A stretch of DNA of 64,000 nucleotides from an uncultured Flavobacteriaceae bacterium (GCA_947500385.1 CANMSA010000014.1:124001-188000), one strand, 5' to 3'. Counted from the first letter of the stretch, positions 52,871 through 61,682 are shown. Notes: generated from the sequence alone by a model not told the origin. Numbers and translations: made by a program.

Positions 52871-54559
52871 TTAGACTTGTTTTTGATTTAGCTTTTTGAT
52901 AAAATAGGATGGGTTTAGGCCAGTTTTCTTTTTAAAAGCCAGCGAAAAGGATTCGGCATTATTAAATCCTACTTCTTTAGATATTGCATCTATGGTATAT
53001 TTATTTCGTAAACTCAAATTTGTTTGTAACTCCTTAATAGCATAATCTATTCTTAAATCTTTAATGTAGTTTGAATAGGAGGTTTTTTTGTAACGGTTCA
53101 AAACAACCGAAAGATATTTTGAATTTGTTTTTAAAGATTTTGCCAACTTATCAGATTTTAAATCATTGTTTAGAAACTCTAATTCTTTCTCAAATTTTTC
53201 TAATCCAACCAAAATGTTTTGAATTACGTTTTCAGAGATTTTTTTGTCCTCTTCCGGAGTCACCTTAAAGATTTTTTTTGTGTTCTCAGAACTTGATGAT
53301 AAAAGAATCTGAAACCTACTTTCTAAGATATTTTTTCTTCTTATCATCAACATAAGCACTCCAATTAGAACCAGCGCCAAAACAAAAAATGATATTGAAA
53401 GAAAACTTGCCTTTTCTTTATCTTTTTCAAGCCTGTATATAATGTTATCCCTTTGTTCCAGTAAGATAGGGGTATCAAATCCTTCTTTTAGTGTTTTGGA
53501 CAAACTAATTCCATTTGAATTATTTATGCTATCAAACTCAAGTAGCCTATTTGTGAATAGTAGCTGATTTTTTAGGTCATTTGCTTCTTGGTAATGGGAG
53601 ATTAATGTGTAATAAGCAGCCCTAGTTTCAATCGCCCTAATAGCCTGTAATTTGCTGACAGAATCCATTTTTTTGAAATAGTACAAGGCATCGGTGAGAT
53701 TGCCGGTGTTTTCTTTAATTTTACCTAAATAAAATAAGTAGAGTATATGTGTTTTTATTAAATCTGGATGACTTTTATTCAGTTTTGAAAGACCAGAATT
53801 CAAAATGTCCTCAGCTAGTATTAATTTTCCTCTCTTTAATTCGTAGATACCCAGTTGTAACCTGGTTTGAGAGTTCAGTATTGGGTATTTAGAGTTTGAT
53901 TTTAGCAGACCTTCGTCAAGTAAGGGTTTTGCTGAATTTGGTTGATTGGTTTTTAGGAAATATTCCCCAGTTTTCAGTAAAGATTCAACATACTCGATAC
54001 TGTTTTTTTCTTTGCTGACTATACGTTCATATGCTAAACATTCTTCAAATATTTCAAGGGCCTCTTCATTTCTCCCGATTTCCCCCTTTATAATAGCAAT
54101 ATTATGTTTTATAGCATACTCGTAGTATGTATTTCCCTTATCTTTTGCCAACTCTAAGGTTTTCAAATAGGTCTTCAGAGCTTTGTCATATTGACCAGTA
54201 ATGAGGAAATGCCCACCTTTGGAGGTATAGGATAAGATAGGATAGTTCTTTGAATTTAGTCCTTTGGTTAGATTAATAGCACTATCAAGTAATTTTATTT
54301 TTTTGATTTCATCAGGCTCATAGTAAGATTGCCAAGTAAGGGCTTTTCCAAGTTGAAGCGCATTTTTTTCTTTAAGTGCTTTCTTCTTATACGCCTCAAT
54401 ATAGCGAAGAGAAAGTAGGGTGTCTAGATAAACGGGTTTGATTAAATCATGAATTTCTCTAAAGGAGGCGCTTTTTGGGATGGTGATGTCTTGACCTCTA
54501 CTTTCTATAAAATGGAGTAGTTCTAATAAGGTAAAAATAACCAGTATTACTTTTTTCAT
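52871..54559 (-). CDS. membrane-anchored TPR/AraC-type regulator
   Basis: 562 residues from the ATG at 54559 (MKKVILVIFTLLELL); a longer frame exists but the extra residues are not a signal. A signal-like N-terminal helix, a periplasmic TPR region (about 60-360, GQYDKALKTYLKTLELAKDKG, GRNEEALEIFEECLAYE, GNLTDALYYFKKM), a transmembrane helix at 386-407 and a C-terminal AraC-type HTH (462-557, AISKEVGFNNAESFSLAFKKKTGLNPSYFIKK). It could sense an extracytoplasmic peptide or stress and control the lanthipeptide genes directly. Such regulators often sit beside Bacteroidota lanthipeptide genes. AT-rich like the cluster. Confidence 0.85.
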   Translation of the reverse strand: MKKVILVIFTLLELLHFIESRGQDITIPKSASFREIHDLIKPVYLDTLLSLRYIEAYKKKALKEKNALQLGKALTWQSYYEPDEIKKIKLLDSAINLTKGLNSKNYPILSYTSKGGHFLITGQYDKALKTYLKTLELAKDKGNTYYEYAIKHNIAIIKGEIGRNEEALEIFEECLAYERIVSKEKNSIEYVESLLKTGEYFLKTNQPNSAKPLLDEGLLKSNSKYPILNSQTRLQLGIYELKRGKLILAEDILNSGLSKLNKSHPDLIKTHILYLFYLGKIKENTGNLTDALYYFKKMDSVSKLQAIRAIETRAAYYTLISHYQEANDLKNQLLFTNRLLEFDSINNSNGISLSKTLKEGFDTPILLEQRDNIIYRLEKDKEKASFLSISFFVLALVLIGVLMLMIRRKNILESRFQILLSSSSENTKKIFKVTPEEDKKISENVIQNILVGLEKFEKELEFLNNDLKSDKLAKSLKTNSKYLSVVLNRYKKTSYSNYIKDLRIDYAIKELQTNLSLRNKYTIDAISKEVGFNNAESFSLAFKKKTGLNPSYFIKKLNQKQV

Positions 54560-55215
54560 CCTTGATTGAAAAAATCTAAATGGGAAGAAAGTAAAATTAC
54601 CAAAAAACACCAAAAAATACCGATGAAATTGGAATCTAACCGGATGATCAGTGGTATTTGAAAAACAGCCTTATTAGAACTAGAATTTCTTAAATCTAGG
54701 GTCGAAACTCAAGAATTGAGATAACTGTTAGTTGCATCACAATGAAAACTTCTCCAATTTTTTTCCATCAAATTGCGATTCCTTGACTGATGGAAATCGA
54801 AAATTTTTCGATAGAGTGGGTGTTAAATTCTTTTTTTTAGACCATTAAATCAATATATTTTTTGGTTTGGGCGGTTTGTCTTGCTGATAAAAAAGGATAG
54901 AGAAGATTTGAAATACACAACCGTTAACATTGACCTCGTCTAATCGTGGTAAAGACCTCAAAAACAGTGAATTCTTCAATACCACACCGCATTTTAGTTG
55001 GAAATTGCGCCTCTTGATTGGAATACATAGAGCACCATTTGAAACCCAAACAGCGTAAAAAACATCAGAATTTGGTACAAAAACACAAGAAGCAATTGGG
55101 GGTTTTTTGCATTTCAACTTACTATAGTAAAAAAACAAAGGATTACCCGCAAGAAATGGATCGTAAAAGCATCTAATGCTACAGAATACTCTTTTTTAAT
55201 TAAAACAATATAAAA
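54560..55215. other. AT-rich gap upstream of the lanthipeptide regulator
   Basis: About 650 bases without a supportable gene. It contains two adjacent palindromes (54762-54812) and a 97-codon minus-strand frame (54845-55138) that I do not trust: it lacks a domain and its composition is that of the AT-rich surroundings. It separates the lanthipeptide cluster from the YHYH lipoprotein. Confidence 0.4.
54762..54812. promoter_or_regulatory. adjacent inverted repeats, possible operator
   Basis: TTTCCATCA (54762-54770) is the exact inverse of TGATGGAAA (54788-54796), a 9-bp pair with 17 bases between; touching its right arm is a 17-base perfect palindrome, ATCGAAAA-T-TTTTCGAT (54796-54812). They lie about 200 bases upstream of the regulator start and could bind it or another factor. 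Confidence 0.4.
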
Positions 55216-56001
55216 ATGAAACACTTAAAATTTGCTCTTTTTCTTCTTTTGGGGGCTTGTATGGTATCTTGTAGCAGCGATTCGGAAGGTACCGATACTA
55301 CCGATGACACCCCCGATACGCCCGATGCGGTCAGCACTCCTTTATCTGCCTTTGATGAGTTCAATCCTGAGGCGGTCACCATTTCATTCGACGGGGATGA
55401 AATTACCATTGATTCAAACGGGCTGCCCAACCATAGTTCTCCGTATTGGGAAGAGACCGAAGCACTTTATATAGAACCCGTAGTGGCGACGCGCTTAACT
55501 CCAGGACGTATTGGTGGGGATCGCAGTTTTACCGTAACTGTTCCGGCCGCACCGGAAATTGCTGCTACCAGCAGTGCCACCGGCTTGGGACCCATTGGTA
55601 TTTCCGTTACGGGAGTTCCCATTTTTAACGATACCGAAGGACCCAATATACCCCTGGAAGAACAAATTGTGGAAACCTTTGATTATGCCGGAGCGCACAA
55701 TGGCCCCTCGGGCTATCACTATCATGTAGAATCTTCCGATGTGCCTGAAAATACCGTGCTTTCCCACGATGATGATAAATTGGTGGGTATTATGGCCGAT
55801 GGTTTTTTAATTTACGGAAGAAGGGAAATGGACGGCACCTACCCTACAGACCTAGATGAATCGGGCGGTCATTTTGGCGTAACACCACACAGCAACGGAG
55901 TGGAAGTGTATCATTATCATATCATAAATGAATTTTATTTGGGATCCATCATCGCACTCTTTGCTGTTGATTTGAAGGGTACTCCCAATAGTATTATGTA
56001 A
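55216..56001 (+). CDS. YHYH-domain lipoprotein
   Basis: 261 residues with lipobox MVSC (C19) and an acidic Asp/Thr spacer (DSEGTDTTDDTPDTPD) typical of surface lipoproteins. The YHYH domain of unknown function spans about 60-250 with two YHYH motifs (GPSGYHYHVES, VEVYHYHII) and the metal-like PHSNGVE histidine. Such proteins are found with formylglycine-like or peptidase systems in marine bacteria, but no activity is established. Alone, between the lanthipeptide region and the YwqK-like gene. Confidence 0.8.
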   Translation: MKHLKFALFLLLGACMVSCSSDSEGTDTTDDTPDTPDAVSTPLSAFDEFNPEAVTISFDGDEITIDSNGLPNHSSPYWEETEALYIEPVVATRLTPGRIGGDRSFTVTVPAAPEIAATSSATGLGPIGISVTGVPIFNDTEGPNIPLEEQIVETFDYAGAHNGPSGYHYHVESSDVPENTVLSHDDDKLVGIMADGFLIYGRREMDGTYPTDLDESGGHFGVTPHSNGVEVYHYHIINEFYLGSIIALFAVDLKGTPNSIM

Positions 56002-56130
56002 GAAAATAGAGGATACTACATTTAAAGGGAATCATTTTTCATAGCTGCCGCTATTGGAAGTGGCTTCTTTTGAATACCATTGGTAGGTTCCCAATGCGAG
56101 TTCGTTCAATACTCCCAAAATTCATTGAAA

Positions 56131-56772
56131 ATGTACATAAAAATCCGCTCGTTTTTGTTGTTAAGCTTGCTTTGTATAGGATGTTCCGAACAGCAAGAAA
56201 AACCATCAGTGGCGCCTTATGAAACAGTATTGCTGAAAGATACTGTGTTGCGGGAAGTGCCTGAAAATATAGTTTTAAAATCAGCGGTAGAGTACGACCC
56301 TAAAAAAACCCTGTGGACGTTGAACCATGAACCTTATTCTGGATTTGTAGTCAGCTATTATGATGATTGTACCATGAAGGAAAAGTTTGGGATGTTGAAT
56401 GGTAAAAAGCAAGGCCAAAACATGCAATGGTACCCCGACGGGCATTTGAAAAATGTTTCTCATTATGACAAGGGTAAATTACACGGTGAAAAAAGACTAT
56501 GGTCCGGTGGCCCGGAGCATATATTAATTGCGCAATACCAGTATGATACCGGCAAGGCCCATGGAGAACAGAAGAAGTGGTATCCAACGGGGGAGCTGTA
56601 TAAAAAGCTGAACTTGGTCAGAGGAAAGGAGGAAGGGCTACAACAGGCATTTCGAAAAAACGGTGCTTTGTATGCCAATTATGAAGCGCGGGCGGGCAGA
56701 ATTTTTGGAATGAAAAAAGCAACACTTTGTTATGGTCTGGATGCCGAGAAGGTTCGGTATAAAAAACGATAG
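56131..56772 (+). CDS. MORN/YwqK-type repeat lipoprotein
   Basis: 213 residues from the ATG at 56131, with lipobox LLCIGC. The rest carries MORN-like repeats of the YwqK group: KKQGQNMQWYPDGHLKNVSHYDKGKLHGEKRLW, KAHGEQKKWYPTGELYKKLNL, EGLQQAFRKNGALYANYE. Many annotation pipelines call these toxin-antitoxin antitoxins, but there is no toxin beside it and the lipoprotein signal makes a cytoplasmic antitoxin role unlikely. Function unknown. Followed by the bidirectional terminator at 56823. Confidence 0.8.
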   Translation: MYIKIRSFLLLSLLCIGCSEQQEKPSVAPYETVLLKDTVLREVPENIVLKSAVEYDPKKTLWTLNHEPYSGFVVSYYDDCTMKEKFGMLNGKKQGQNMQWYPDGHLKNVSHYDKGKLHGEKRLWSGGPEHILIAQYQYDTGKAHGEQKKWYPTGELYKKLNLVRGKEEGLQQAFRKNGALYANYEARAGRIFGMKKATLCYGLDAEKVRYKKR

Positions 56773-56822
56773 CCGGCGCATAGGCCTATCTTACAACTCT
56801 TTTTTTAGCGACCTCTCTGGTT

Positions 56823-56856
56823 AAAAAAGCCTCACAATCGCTTGCGAGGCCTTTTT
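56823..56856. terminator. bidirectional terminator
   Basis: AAAAAGCCTC and GAGGCCTTTTT pair around a short stem-extending loop (CAA/TTG), with A and T tracts on both sides, between the YwqK-like gene and the convergent EF-hand gene end at 56974. Confidence 0.75.
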
Positions 56857-56973
56857 CATCAACCAATTGCCAAACCAATTTGCAACTATTTTGTAAGGGG
56901 TGGTATAAAACAAGCACCTCCACTTCTTTTAGGGTGGCCAACCTTTAAAAGGCATGATATAGATGTACATGCA

Positions 56974-57264
56974 CTATTGTCGTTTCGGCCTTCTTTCCGG
57001 TCTCGGGGCTTTTTTAAATTCTTCTTCAGTGATGAACCCGTCTTCATCGGCGTCGATTTTTTCAAAGGCCTTTTTTAAACGCCCTTTGGCTTCATTTTTA
57101 GACAATTTGCCGTCTTCATCGGTATCCATCTTTTCAAGCAGCTCCTCAAAAGTGGGAGGTTCTCTTCGTTCTTGTCGGTCTTGAGATTGTGCAAAGGCAC
57201 TTGTAGAAAAAAACACAGCTATTCCGAAAGCGGTTAGCGTTGTTGTAAGCTTGTTGATGTTCAT
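56974..57264 (-). CDS. small secreted EF-hand protein
   Basis: 96 residues from the ATG at 57264; a longer frame reaches 57453 but the inner start gives a clean signal peptide (MNINKLTTTL ... STSAFAQ). Two EF-hand loops bind calcium: DTDEDGKLSKNE (47-58) and DADEDGFITEEE (71-82), each ending in the required Glu. The C terminus is basic (RPERRPKRQ). It follows the CpxP-like gene after a terminator, so has its own promoter or partial read-through. Calcium sensing or binding in the periplasm is likely; the exact role is unknown. Confidence 0.8.
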   Translation of the reverse strand: MNINKLTTTLTAFGIAVFFSTSAFAQSQDRQERREPPTFEELLEKMDTDEDGKLSKNEAKGRLKKAFEKIDADEDGFITEEEFKKAPRPERRPKRQ

Positions 57265-57341
57265 AGTTTTAATTTTACGTATTTGATGGTTTAGATGAGG
57301 TCGCTTGTAGAAACTTGTGCCGAACGTTGTTAAAAAAAGCA

Positions 57342-57370
57342 CAAAAAAAGACCCTACAATCAATAGGGCC
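57342..57370 (-). terminator. terminator of the ECF sigma operon
   Basis: CCCTA (57352-57356) pairs with TAGGG (57364-57368); on the minus strand seven T follow. It lies just past the stop of the CpxP/Spy-like gene. Confidence 0.65.
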
Positions 57371-57382
57371 CGAGGCTTTTGG

Positions 57383-57895
57383 TCAATCTCGATTTTTTGA
57401 TGGGGGTGGTGGTCTGTGTTCCCGGCCTGGTCCGTTTGGGGGTCTATTACCACCCATTGGGCCTTGCTGTTGCAACCCCTCTTTTAGCAATGTCTTAAAA
57501 CGTTCTTTTTGATTTTCGTCGCATAGTTCGCCGACCGAACTGAAAAACCGAAAGGTCTCTAGTGCTTTTGCCTTCTCCATATTCGCAATATCCGCGGCAA
57601 TGGCCTCTATTTCAGAATCATTGACGGTTGCATCGGATACGTTCTCAAACAGCATATTCTTTGAAGTTCTAACGGCATTGCGAATGGAATGTAGTTTTTC
57701 ACGATGGACCCTTTCAAGCGCCTCAAATTTTTGTAATTGTGCTGCATCAAACGCTAGCTGATCGGCAATAAAATGGGCCTGATGATGCCTTGGAGGCCTT
57801 TCCATGGCTGCGGGGCTAAAATGCCTGAACAAGAAAAAACCGTTCATAACGAGTAAGAACGCCAGAATGATGTATAAGAGTAGATTCTTCTTCAT
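57383..57895 (-). CDS. CpxP/Spy-like periplasmic protein
   Basis: 170 residues: an N-terminal hydrophobic helix that may be an uncleaved anchor (LLLYIILAFLLVMNGFFLF, 4-22), a helical region with LTxxQ-like repeats (about 45-140, HFIADQLAFDAAQLQKFEALERVHREKLHSIRN, DENQKERFKTLLKEGL) and a Pro/Gly-rich tail (NRPPNGPGREHRPPPPSK). It resembles the Spy/CpxP chaperone family (heavy-metal sensor domain), found as the sensor/effector of ECF sigma systems. Third gene of the operon behind the sigma factor. Confidence 0.8.
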   Translation of the reverse strand: MKKNLLLYIILAFLLVMNGFFLFRHFSPAAMERPPRHHQAHFIADQLAFDAAQLQKFEALERVHREKLHSIRNAVRTSKNMLFENVSDATVNDSEIEAIAADIANMEKAKALETFRFFSSVGELCDENQKERFKTLLKEGLQQQGPMGGNRPPNGPGREHRPPPPSKNRD

Positions 57896-57900
57896 GCGGT

Positions 57901-58230
57901 TTAATTTTCGTAAGGGTACGCGTCCTTATCCATTTCTGACAGTCCGTATACCGTTGCAAAGTTCTTAACATTTTCCACATATTTGTCATCCGTCGTATTC
58001 GATAACAACGCCAGGAGGTTCAAAACAACGAGCGCAACAAGGATCGCTGCCTGATAACTGATGGTAAGCCAGTTGGAATAGTATACACCATGCTCTTTTT
58101 CCGTCTCCTTCCGGGCCATTTTTTTGAGCACCATGTCCTTGAAAAAAGGAGGAGGGGCACTGTTCTCAATTTCTGAAACACTGTTCAGTGTCTCTTCCAC
58201 CAAGCGGTCAATTTTGCTTTTATTTTTCAT
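57901..58230 (-). CDS. small single-pass membrane protein, probable anti-sigma factor
   Basis: 109 residues: cytoplasmic part (KIDRLVEETLNSVSEIENSAPPPFFKDMVLKKM), one transmembrane helix (about 60-78, ISYQAAILVALVVLNLLALL) and a short periplasmic end. The position directly after an ECF sigma gene (53 bases) and before a CpxP-like gene fits a small anti-sigma protein that holds the sigma factor at the membrane. No zinc anti-sigma motif is seen, so this is inference from arrangement. Confidence 0.65.
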   Translation of the reverse strand: MKNKSKIDRLVEETLNSVSEIENSAPPPFFKDMVLKKMARKETEKEHGVYYSNWLTISYQAAILVALVVLNLLALLSNTTDDKYVENVKNFATVYGLSEMDKDAYPYEN

Positions 58231-58283
58231 CGATTTGGTTTACATACGTTCTTTTAAGATGTCATTAACAAAAAAACCTTGTG

Positions 58284-58865
58284 CTACAGTCGGTCTTTTT
58301 TATAGTGATCATGTAATAGTTTTTGTAAATTCTTTTTTGCCCTGAATATCAAAGACTCGATAGAAGAGACACTTTTTTTGGTAATCTCGGATATTTCTTG
58401 ATGACTCAAATCTTCTATTTTGTTTAGGGTATATACAATGCGCTGTGCCTCTGGCAACCTATTGATCGCGACGAAGAGAATTTCGTTTTTCTCTTTATTT
58501 TCTAGCTGTATTCCCGGGTGGTTGAACTCCGTGAAATAAGTGCTTTTGTCTATAGGGATAGCATTCCCCATTAAGGATTGCCGAAATCCAAAACGCTTTC
58601 GTGTGTTCTTTTTTCGAATAAATTCCAAACTCTTGTTAACGCATATGCGATATATCCAGGTTGATAGTTTGGAATTTCCCTTAAATTTTGAGATGGAATT
58701 AAAGACCTCTACGAACACCTCTTGCGCAATATCTTCTGCATCTTCTTTATTGGGAACGAATGAAATACAGGTACTAAACACCTTTTGTTGGTATTCATCG
58801 AGCAATCGGGCATAGGCCTCATTGATTCCTTCCCGTAAAGCTTCAATGAATTTTTGCTCTTCCAC
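58284..58865 (-). CDS. ECF RNA polymerase sigma factor
   Basis: 193 residues with sigma region 2 (about 10-80, YARLLDEYQQKVFSTCISFVPNKEDAEDIAQEVFVEVFNSI, then FKGNSKLSTWIYRICVNKSLEFIRKK) and region 4 (about 125-185, RIVYTLNKIEDLSHQEISEITKKSVSSIESLIFRAKKNLQKLL). It lacks region 3, so is ECF type. It heads an operon with an anti-sigma-like membrane protein and a CpxP/Spy-like protein, suggesting envelope-stress or metal-stress control. The promoter lies in the next 70 bases upstream. Confidence 0.92.
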   Translation of the reverse strand: MEEQKFIEALREGINEAYARLLDEYQQKVFSTCISFVPNKEDAEDIAQEVFVEVFNSISKFKGNSKLSTWIYRICVNKSLEFIRKKNTRKRFGFRQSLMGNAIPIDKSTYFTEFNHPGIQLENKEKNEILFVAINRLPEAQRIVYTLNKIEDLSHQEISEITKKSVSSIESLIFRAKKNLQKLLHDHYKKDRL

Positions 58866-59592
58866 GCATGCGATTTGGCATACAAATTACATAAATAGGG
58901 GGATAAAGATTCGTTTTGTAAGACAAGTATTTTTACAATCAAAGGAAGTTCTAAAATACGGGTGTAAACGAAACCCATACACCAACCAAAAAATGCTTGA
59001 CGCTACGGTCAAAACTGCTCTTTGTTTGGTGGAGAATACCGCCCCGTAAGTACGGTACTGTTTTTATATCATGCCGTTTTAACCACTAATGGGATTCCTA
59101 AGATGTAGCAGTAAGCTGATTAATAATCCGGAAATGTATCGCCTACTTTTATTTATCGAACAGGCTCCGCTAATGTTTCGATTTCCTGTATGGGTTTTCG
59201 TTCGTTCTGCAGCAGCCTACGAACGATTTTCTTCCTTTCAAAAAAAATCAATTTTCTATCGGGTTTGGAGTGCAGAATGTTTCCTGTTGATACTAAATGA
59301 CACCATTCTAAATAAGAGTCTAATCTGTGAATTGGTGGAAAATTGTGGGTTATCAACAATCAAAACTGAAGGAATTAGAAAATAAGGACTTTAAAATAGG
59401 CAGATTATTATATTTAAGCGATATCAAAACGGTTTGATTTCGTGTAACCATGTTAGGAAAGATCGGTATTTCATTTGAAAGTACTGTCTCAAAAAACCTT
59501 CTTTTTAGGGAATACCCTGTTTAAAACATATAAACTCTTTGATATCAGACGCTCGGTTTAATTCCTTACTTTTAATACACCAATCACCCGCT
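58866..59592. other. long gap between divergent genes
   Basis: Over 700 bases with promoters for the divergent sigma operon and the TPR/LuxR regulator. It contains a tRNA-end-like 14-mer at 59026 and a 98-codon plus frame (59089-59385) that I do not trust, as it has no signal or domain. Otherwise nothing supportable. Confidence 0.4.
59026..59039. repeat. left copy of a 14-base direct repeat (tRNA 3'-end sequence)
   Basis: TTGGTGGAGAATAC occurs here and, in the same orientation, at 63987-64000, where it is the start of a minus-strand tRNA 3' end (CCA included). Such a duplication is what a tRNA-targeted insertion leaves. The 14-base length alone could be chance in 64 kb. Confidence 0.45.
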
Positions 59593-61458
59593 ATGAGACA
59601 CCTTCTAACCTTATTTTTTCTATACTTATTCTTTATCCAATCAATCCAGTCCCAAGAACTGGAAGAAAAGATTGACAGTATTTTAAAAATTATTAAAACG
59701 ACATCAGTAGACACTGTAAAAGCACGGAGTTATTTACAGCTCTCTGAGCTTACAATGTATAATGACCAAAAAATGACCCTGGAATACATTGAAAAAGCGG
59801 ATGCCATTTATCAAAAATCACCAAATCAGAACGGAATTGCCAAACTTTTTGCTCAAAAGGCAAATTACTTTTACCGTCTTGGGGAAATTGATTCTGCGCG
59901 GATTAATTTGGTGAATTCGGTCAGCACCTCTTTAAAGATAGGAGACACCTTGCAGGCGGCTATAATAAGGCATAATGTTGGTATTCTGGATAACTATCAG
60001 GGCAATTTGGAAAGTGCATCCCAGGTTATGGACGAAAATATACAAGTCTTTAAAAAATATGATGACAGTTTACATTTGGCCAACGCTTATTTGATTAAAG
60101 GAACTATTGCCCTTGCCAGCGGTTTCAATAAAATTGGCCTTACGGAGTCATATAATGGTTTAAAAATTCATAGAAAGCTGAAGGACGATCTGAGAATTGG
60201 AGAATCACTGTTCCAAATTGGCCTAATTCATCAAAATACATCAGACCATGCAAAAGCCATTGAAATTCTAAAAGAATCCATTTCATACTTTGAAAAAGCT
60301 GCAAGCCTACAATTAACCGCACAAGCCCTTAATTACATTTCATTTTCACAAATCGAAATGGAGAACTTTAAAGAAGCGGAAACCAATCTGGAAGAATCAT
60401 TGTCCATATCCGAAAAGCTCGATTATACGGCCAATGTTGCCAGGGTATATCAAAACTTGGGGAAACTTGAATTAGGGCGAAAAAACTATAATGAAGCTAT
60501 AGCGTTTTTAACAAAGGCATATGACCTTTGGGTAAAAATAAATGTCCCAAACAACGAAGCAGAGGTTCTTCTAAATATTGGGCGGTCACATTCGAGCGAA
60601 AATAGGGTAAGGAAATCATTGGACTTTTTTGATAGAAGTATTGAAAGGGCAATCTATGCACAAAACAATGAAACCCTTGAGGCGGCCTATTTTGAAAAAT
60701 CATTGGCTCTCGAAAAACTAGGTGAGTATGAAGAATCCCTTACATCCTTCAAGCAAAACAAAATTATAAACGATTCTATTTTCTCTATTGAGTATTCCAA
60801 AGCGACTCAAGAGTTAAAAACGATATACGATACTGAAAAGAAAGAACAGCAAATTGCTCAGCAATCGACCGAGATAGCGCTATTGGAAGAACGGAATAAA
60901 GTGAGTTCTCTTCAAAAGTGGTTGTTGGGTTCTGGTTTGGGACTGTCCCTATTGGTTTTTGGATTTGGTTTTTACGGTATCCAACAAAAAATGAAGCGCA
61001 ATAAATTGGAGCGCGAAAAAGTAGCCGCCGAATTGGCCTTCAAGAAGAAAGAATTGACCACTCAAGCCCTTCATCTGGCCAAAAAAAATGAAACGCTCGA
61101 AAACCTAAAACAAAAAGCAAAAGAGCTCAAAGAGAAAGAGGCTTCTAACAACGGCTATCAACAATTGATTACCTCGATTAATTTTGACCTCCAAAACGAC
61201 AATAATTGGGAAAATTTTGCACGCTATTTCGAAGAGGTCCATAAAGACTTTAATAGTAATGTAGCCAAAAAATACCCAGAGGTCACCCCAAATGAACTTC
61301 GCTTGATAGCGTTGTTAAAAATGAACCTTTCTTCTAAAGAAATTGCCAATATTTTGAACATTTCCATGCCGGGAATCAAAAAAGCAAGGCAACGTTTGCG
61401 CAAAAAAATGAACCTTTCAACGGGTGATTCGTTAGAAAACGCCGTTTTGAGCATCTAG
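59593..61458 (+). CDS. membrane-anchored TPR/LuxR-type regulator
   Basis: 621 residues from the ATG at 59593 (MRHLLTLFFLYLFFIQSIQSQ, a signal peptide); a frame from 59539 adds residues that do not fit. A periplasmic TPR array spans about 20-420 (KEAETNLEESLSISEKLDYT, RVYQNLGKLELGRKNYNEAIAFL, GEYEESLTSFKQNK). One transmembrane helix (WLLGSGLGLSLLVFGFGFYGI), a coiled coil, and a C-terminal LuxR-type HTH (VTPNELRLIALLKMNLSSKEIANILNISMPGIKKARQRLRKKM) follow. It may control the cytolysin-like gene downstream. Comparable in layout to the regulator at 52871. Confidence 0.85.
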   Translation: MRHLLTLFFLYLFFIQSIQSQELEEKIDSILKIIKTTSVDTVKARSYLQLSELTMYNDQKMTLEYIEKADAIYQKSPNQNGIAKLFAQKANYFYRLGEIDSARINLVNSVSTSLKIGDTLQAAIIRHNVGILDNYQGNLESASQVMDENIQVFKKYDDSLHLANAYLIKGTIALASGFNKIGLTESYNGLKIHRKLKDDLRIGESLFQIGLIHQNTSDHAKAIEILKESISYFEKAASLQLTAQALNYISFSQIEMENFKEAETNLEESLSISEKLDYTANVARVYQNLGKLELGRKNYNEAIAFLTKAYDLWVKINVPNNEAEVLLNIGRSHSSENRVRKSLDFFDRSIERAIYAQNNETLEAAYFEKSLALEKLGEYEESLTSFKQNKIINDSIFSIEYSKATQELKTIYDTEKKEQQIAQQSTEIALLEERNKVSSLQKWLLGSGLGLSLLVFGFGFYGIQQKMKRNKLEREKVAAELAFKKKELTTQALHLAKKNETLENLKQKAKELKEKEASNNGYQQLITSINFDLQNDNNWENFARYFEEVHKDFNSNVAKKYPEVTPNELRLIALLKMNLSSKEIANILNISMPGIKKARQRLRKKMNLSTGDSLENAVLSI

Positions 61459-61496
61459 TTTTATCCCAGTAAATACAATGCTACCGCCATGTTTTT

Positions 61497-61682
61497 ATGG
61501 CGAGTATACCATTTGTCTCCCCTCTTTTTTTTATTCCTAAGGGCTCTGCCTCTAGGTTTGTGGTGTTGTCAAAGGCAACGACCGTTTTATGTGGTTTCCT
61601 GCTCGGTATAGGGCTGCAGACCTTCACCGTTCAGGCCACTGAAAACAAAATCAAGTTGAACCACAAAAATTTTAAAAGATGA
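61497..61682 (+). CDS. possible short upstream ORF overlapping the cytolysin-like gene
   Basis: A 61-codon frame whose TGA overlaps the next gene's ATG by four bases (ATGA at 61679-61682). It has a hydrophobic middle (TVLCGFLLGIGLQTFTV) and basic end. The overlap could couple translation, but no homology is known to me and the frame may be chance. Kept as low confidence. Confidence 0.25.
   Translation: MASIPFVSPLFFIPKGSASRFVVLSKATTVLCGFLLGIGLQTFTVQATENKIKLNHKNFKR

Noticed and set aside
54845-55138. 97-codon minus-strand frame in the AT-rich gap
   Set aside because: No recognisable family and no ribosome-leader context; may be a decayed gene, but nothing can be shown.
56131-56772. YwqK-like protein as an antitoxin
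   Set aside because: It carries a lipoprotein signal and no toxin gene is adjacent; the usual database label is not supported.
59089-59385. 98-codon plus-strand frame in the gap before the TPR/LuxR regulator
   Set aside because: No signal or domain; falls in a region more likely to be an insertion remnant or leader.
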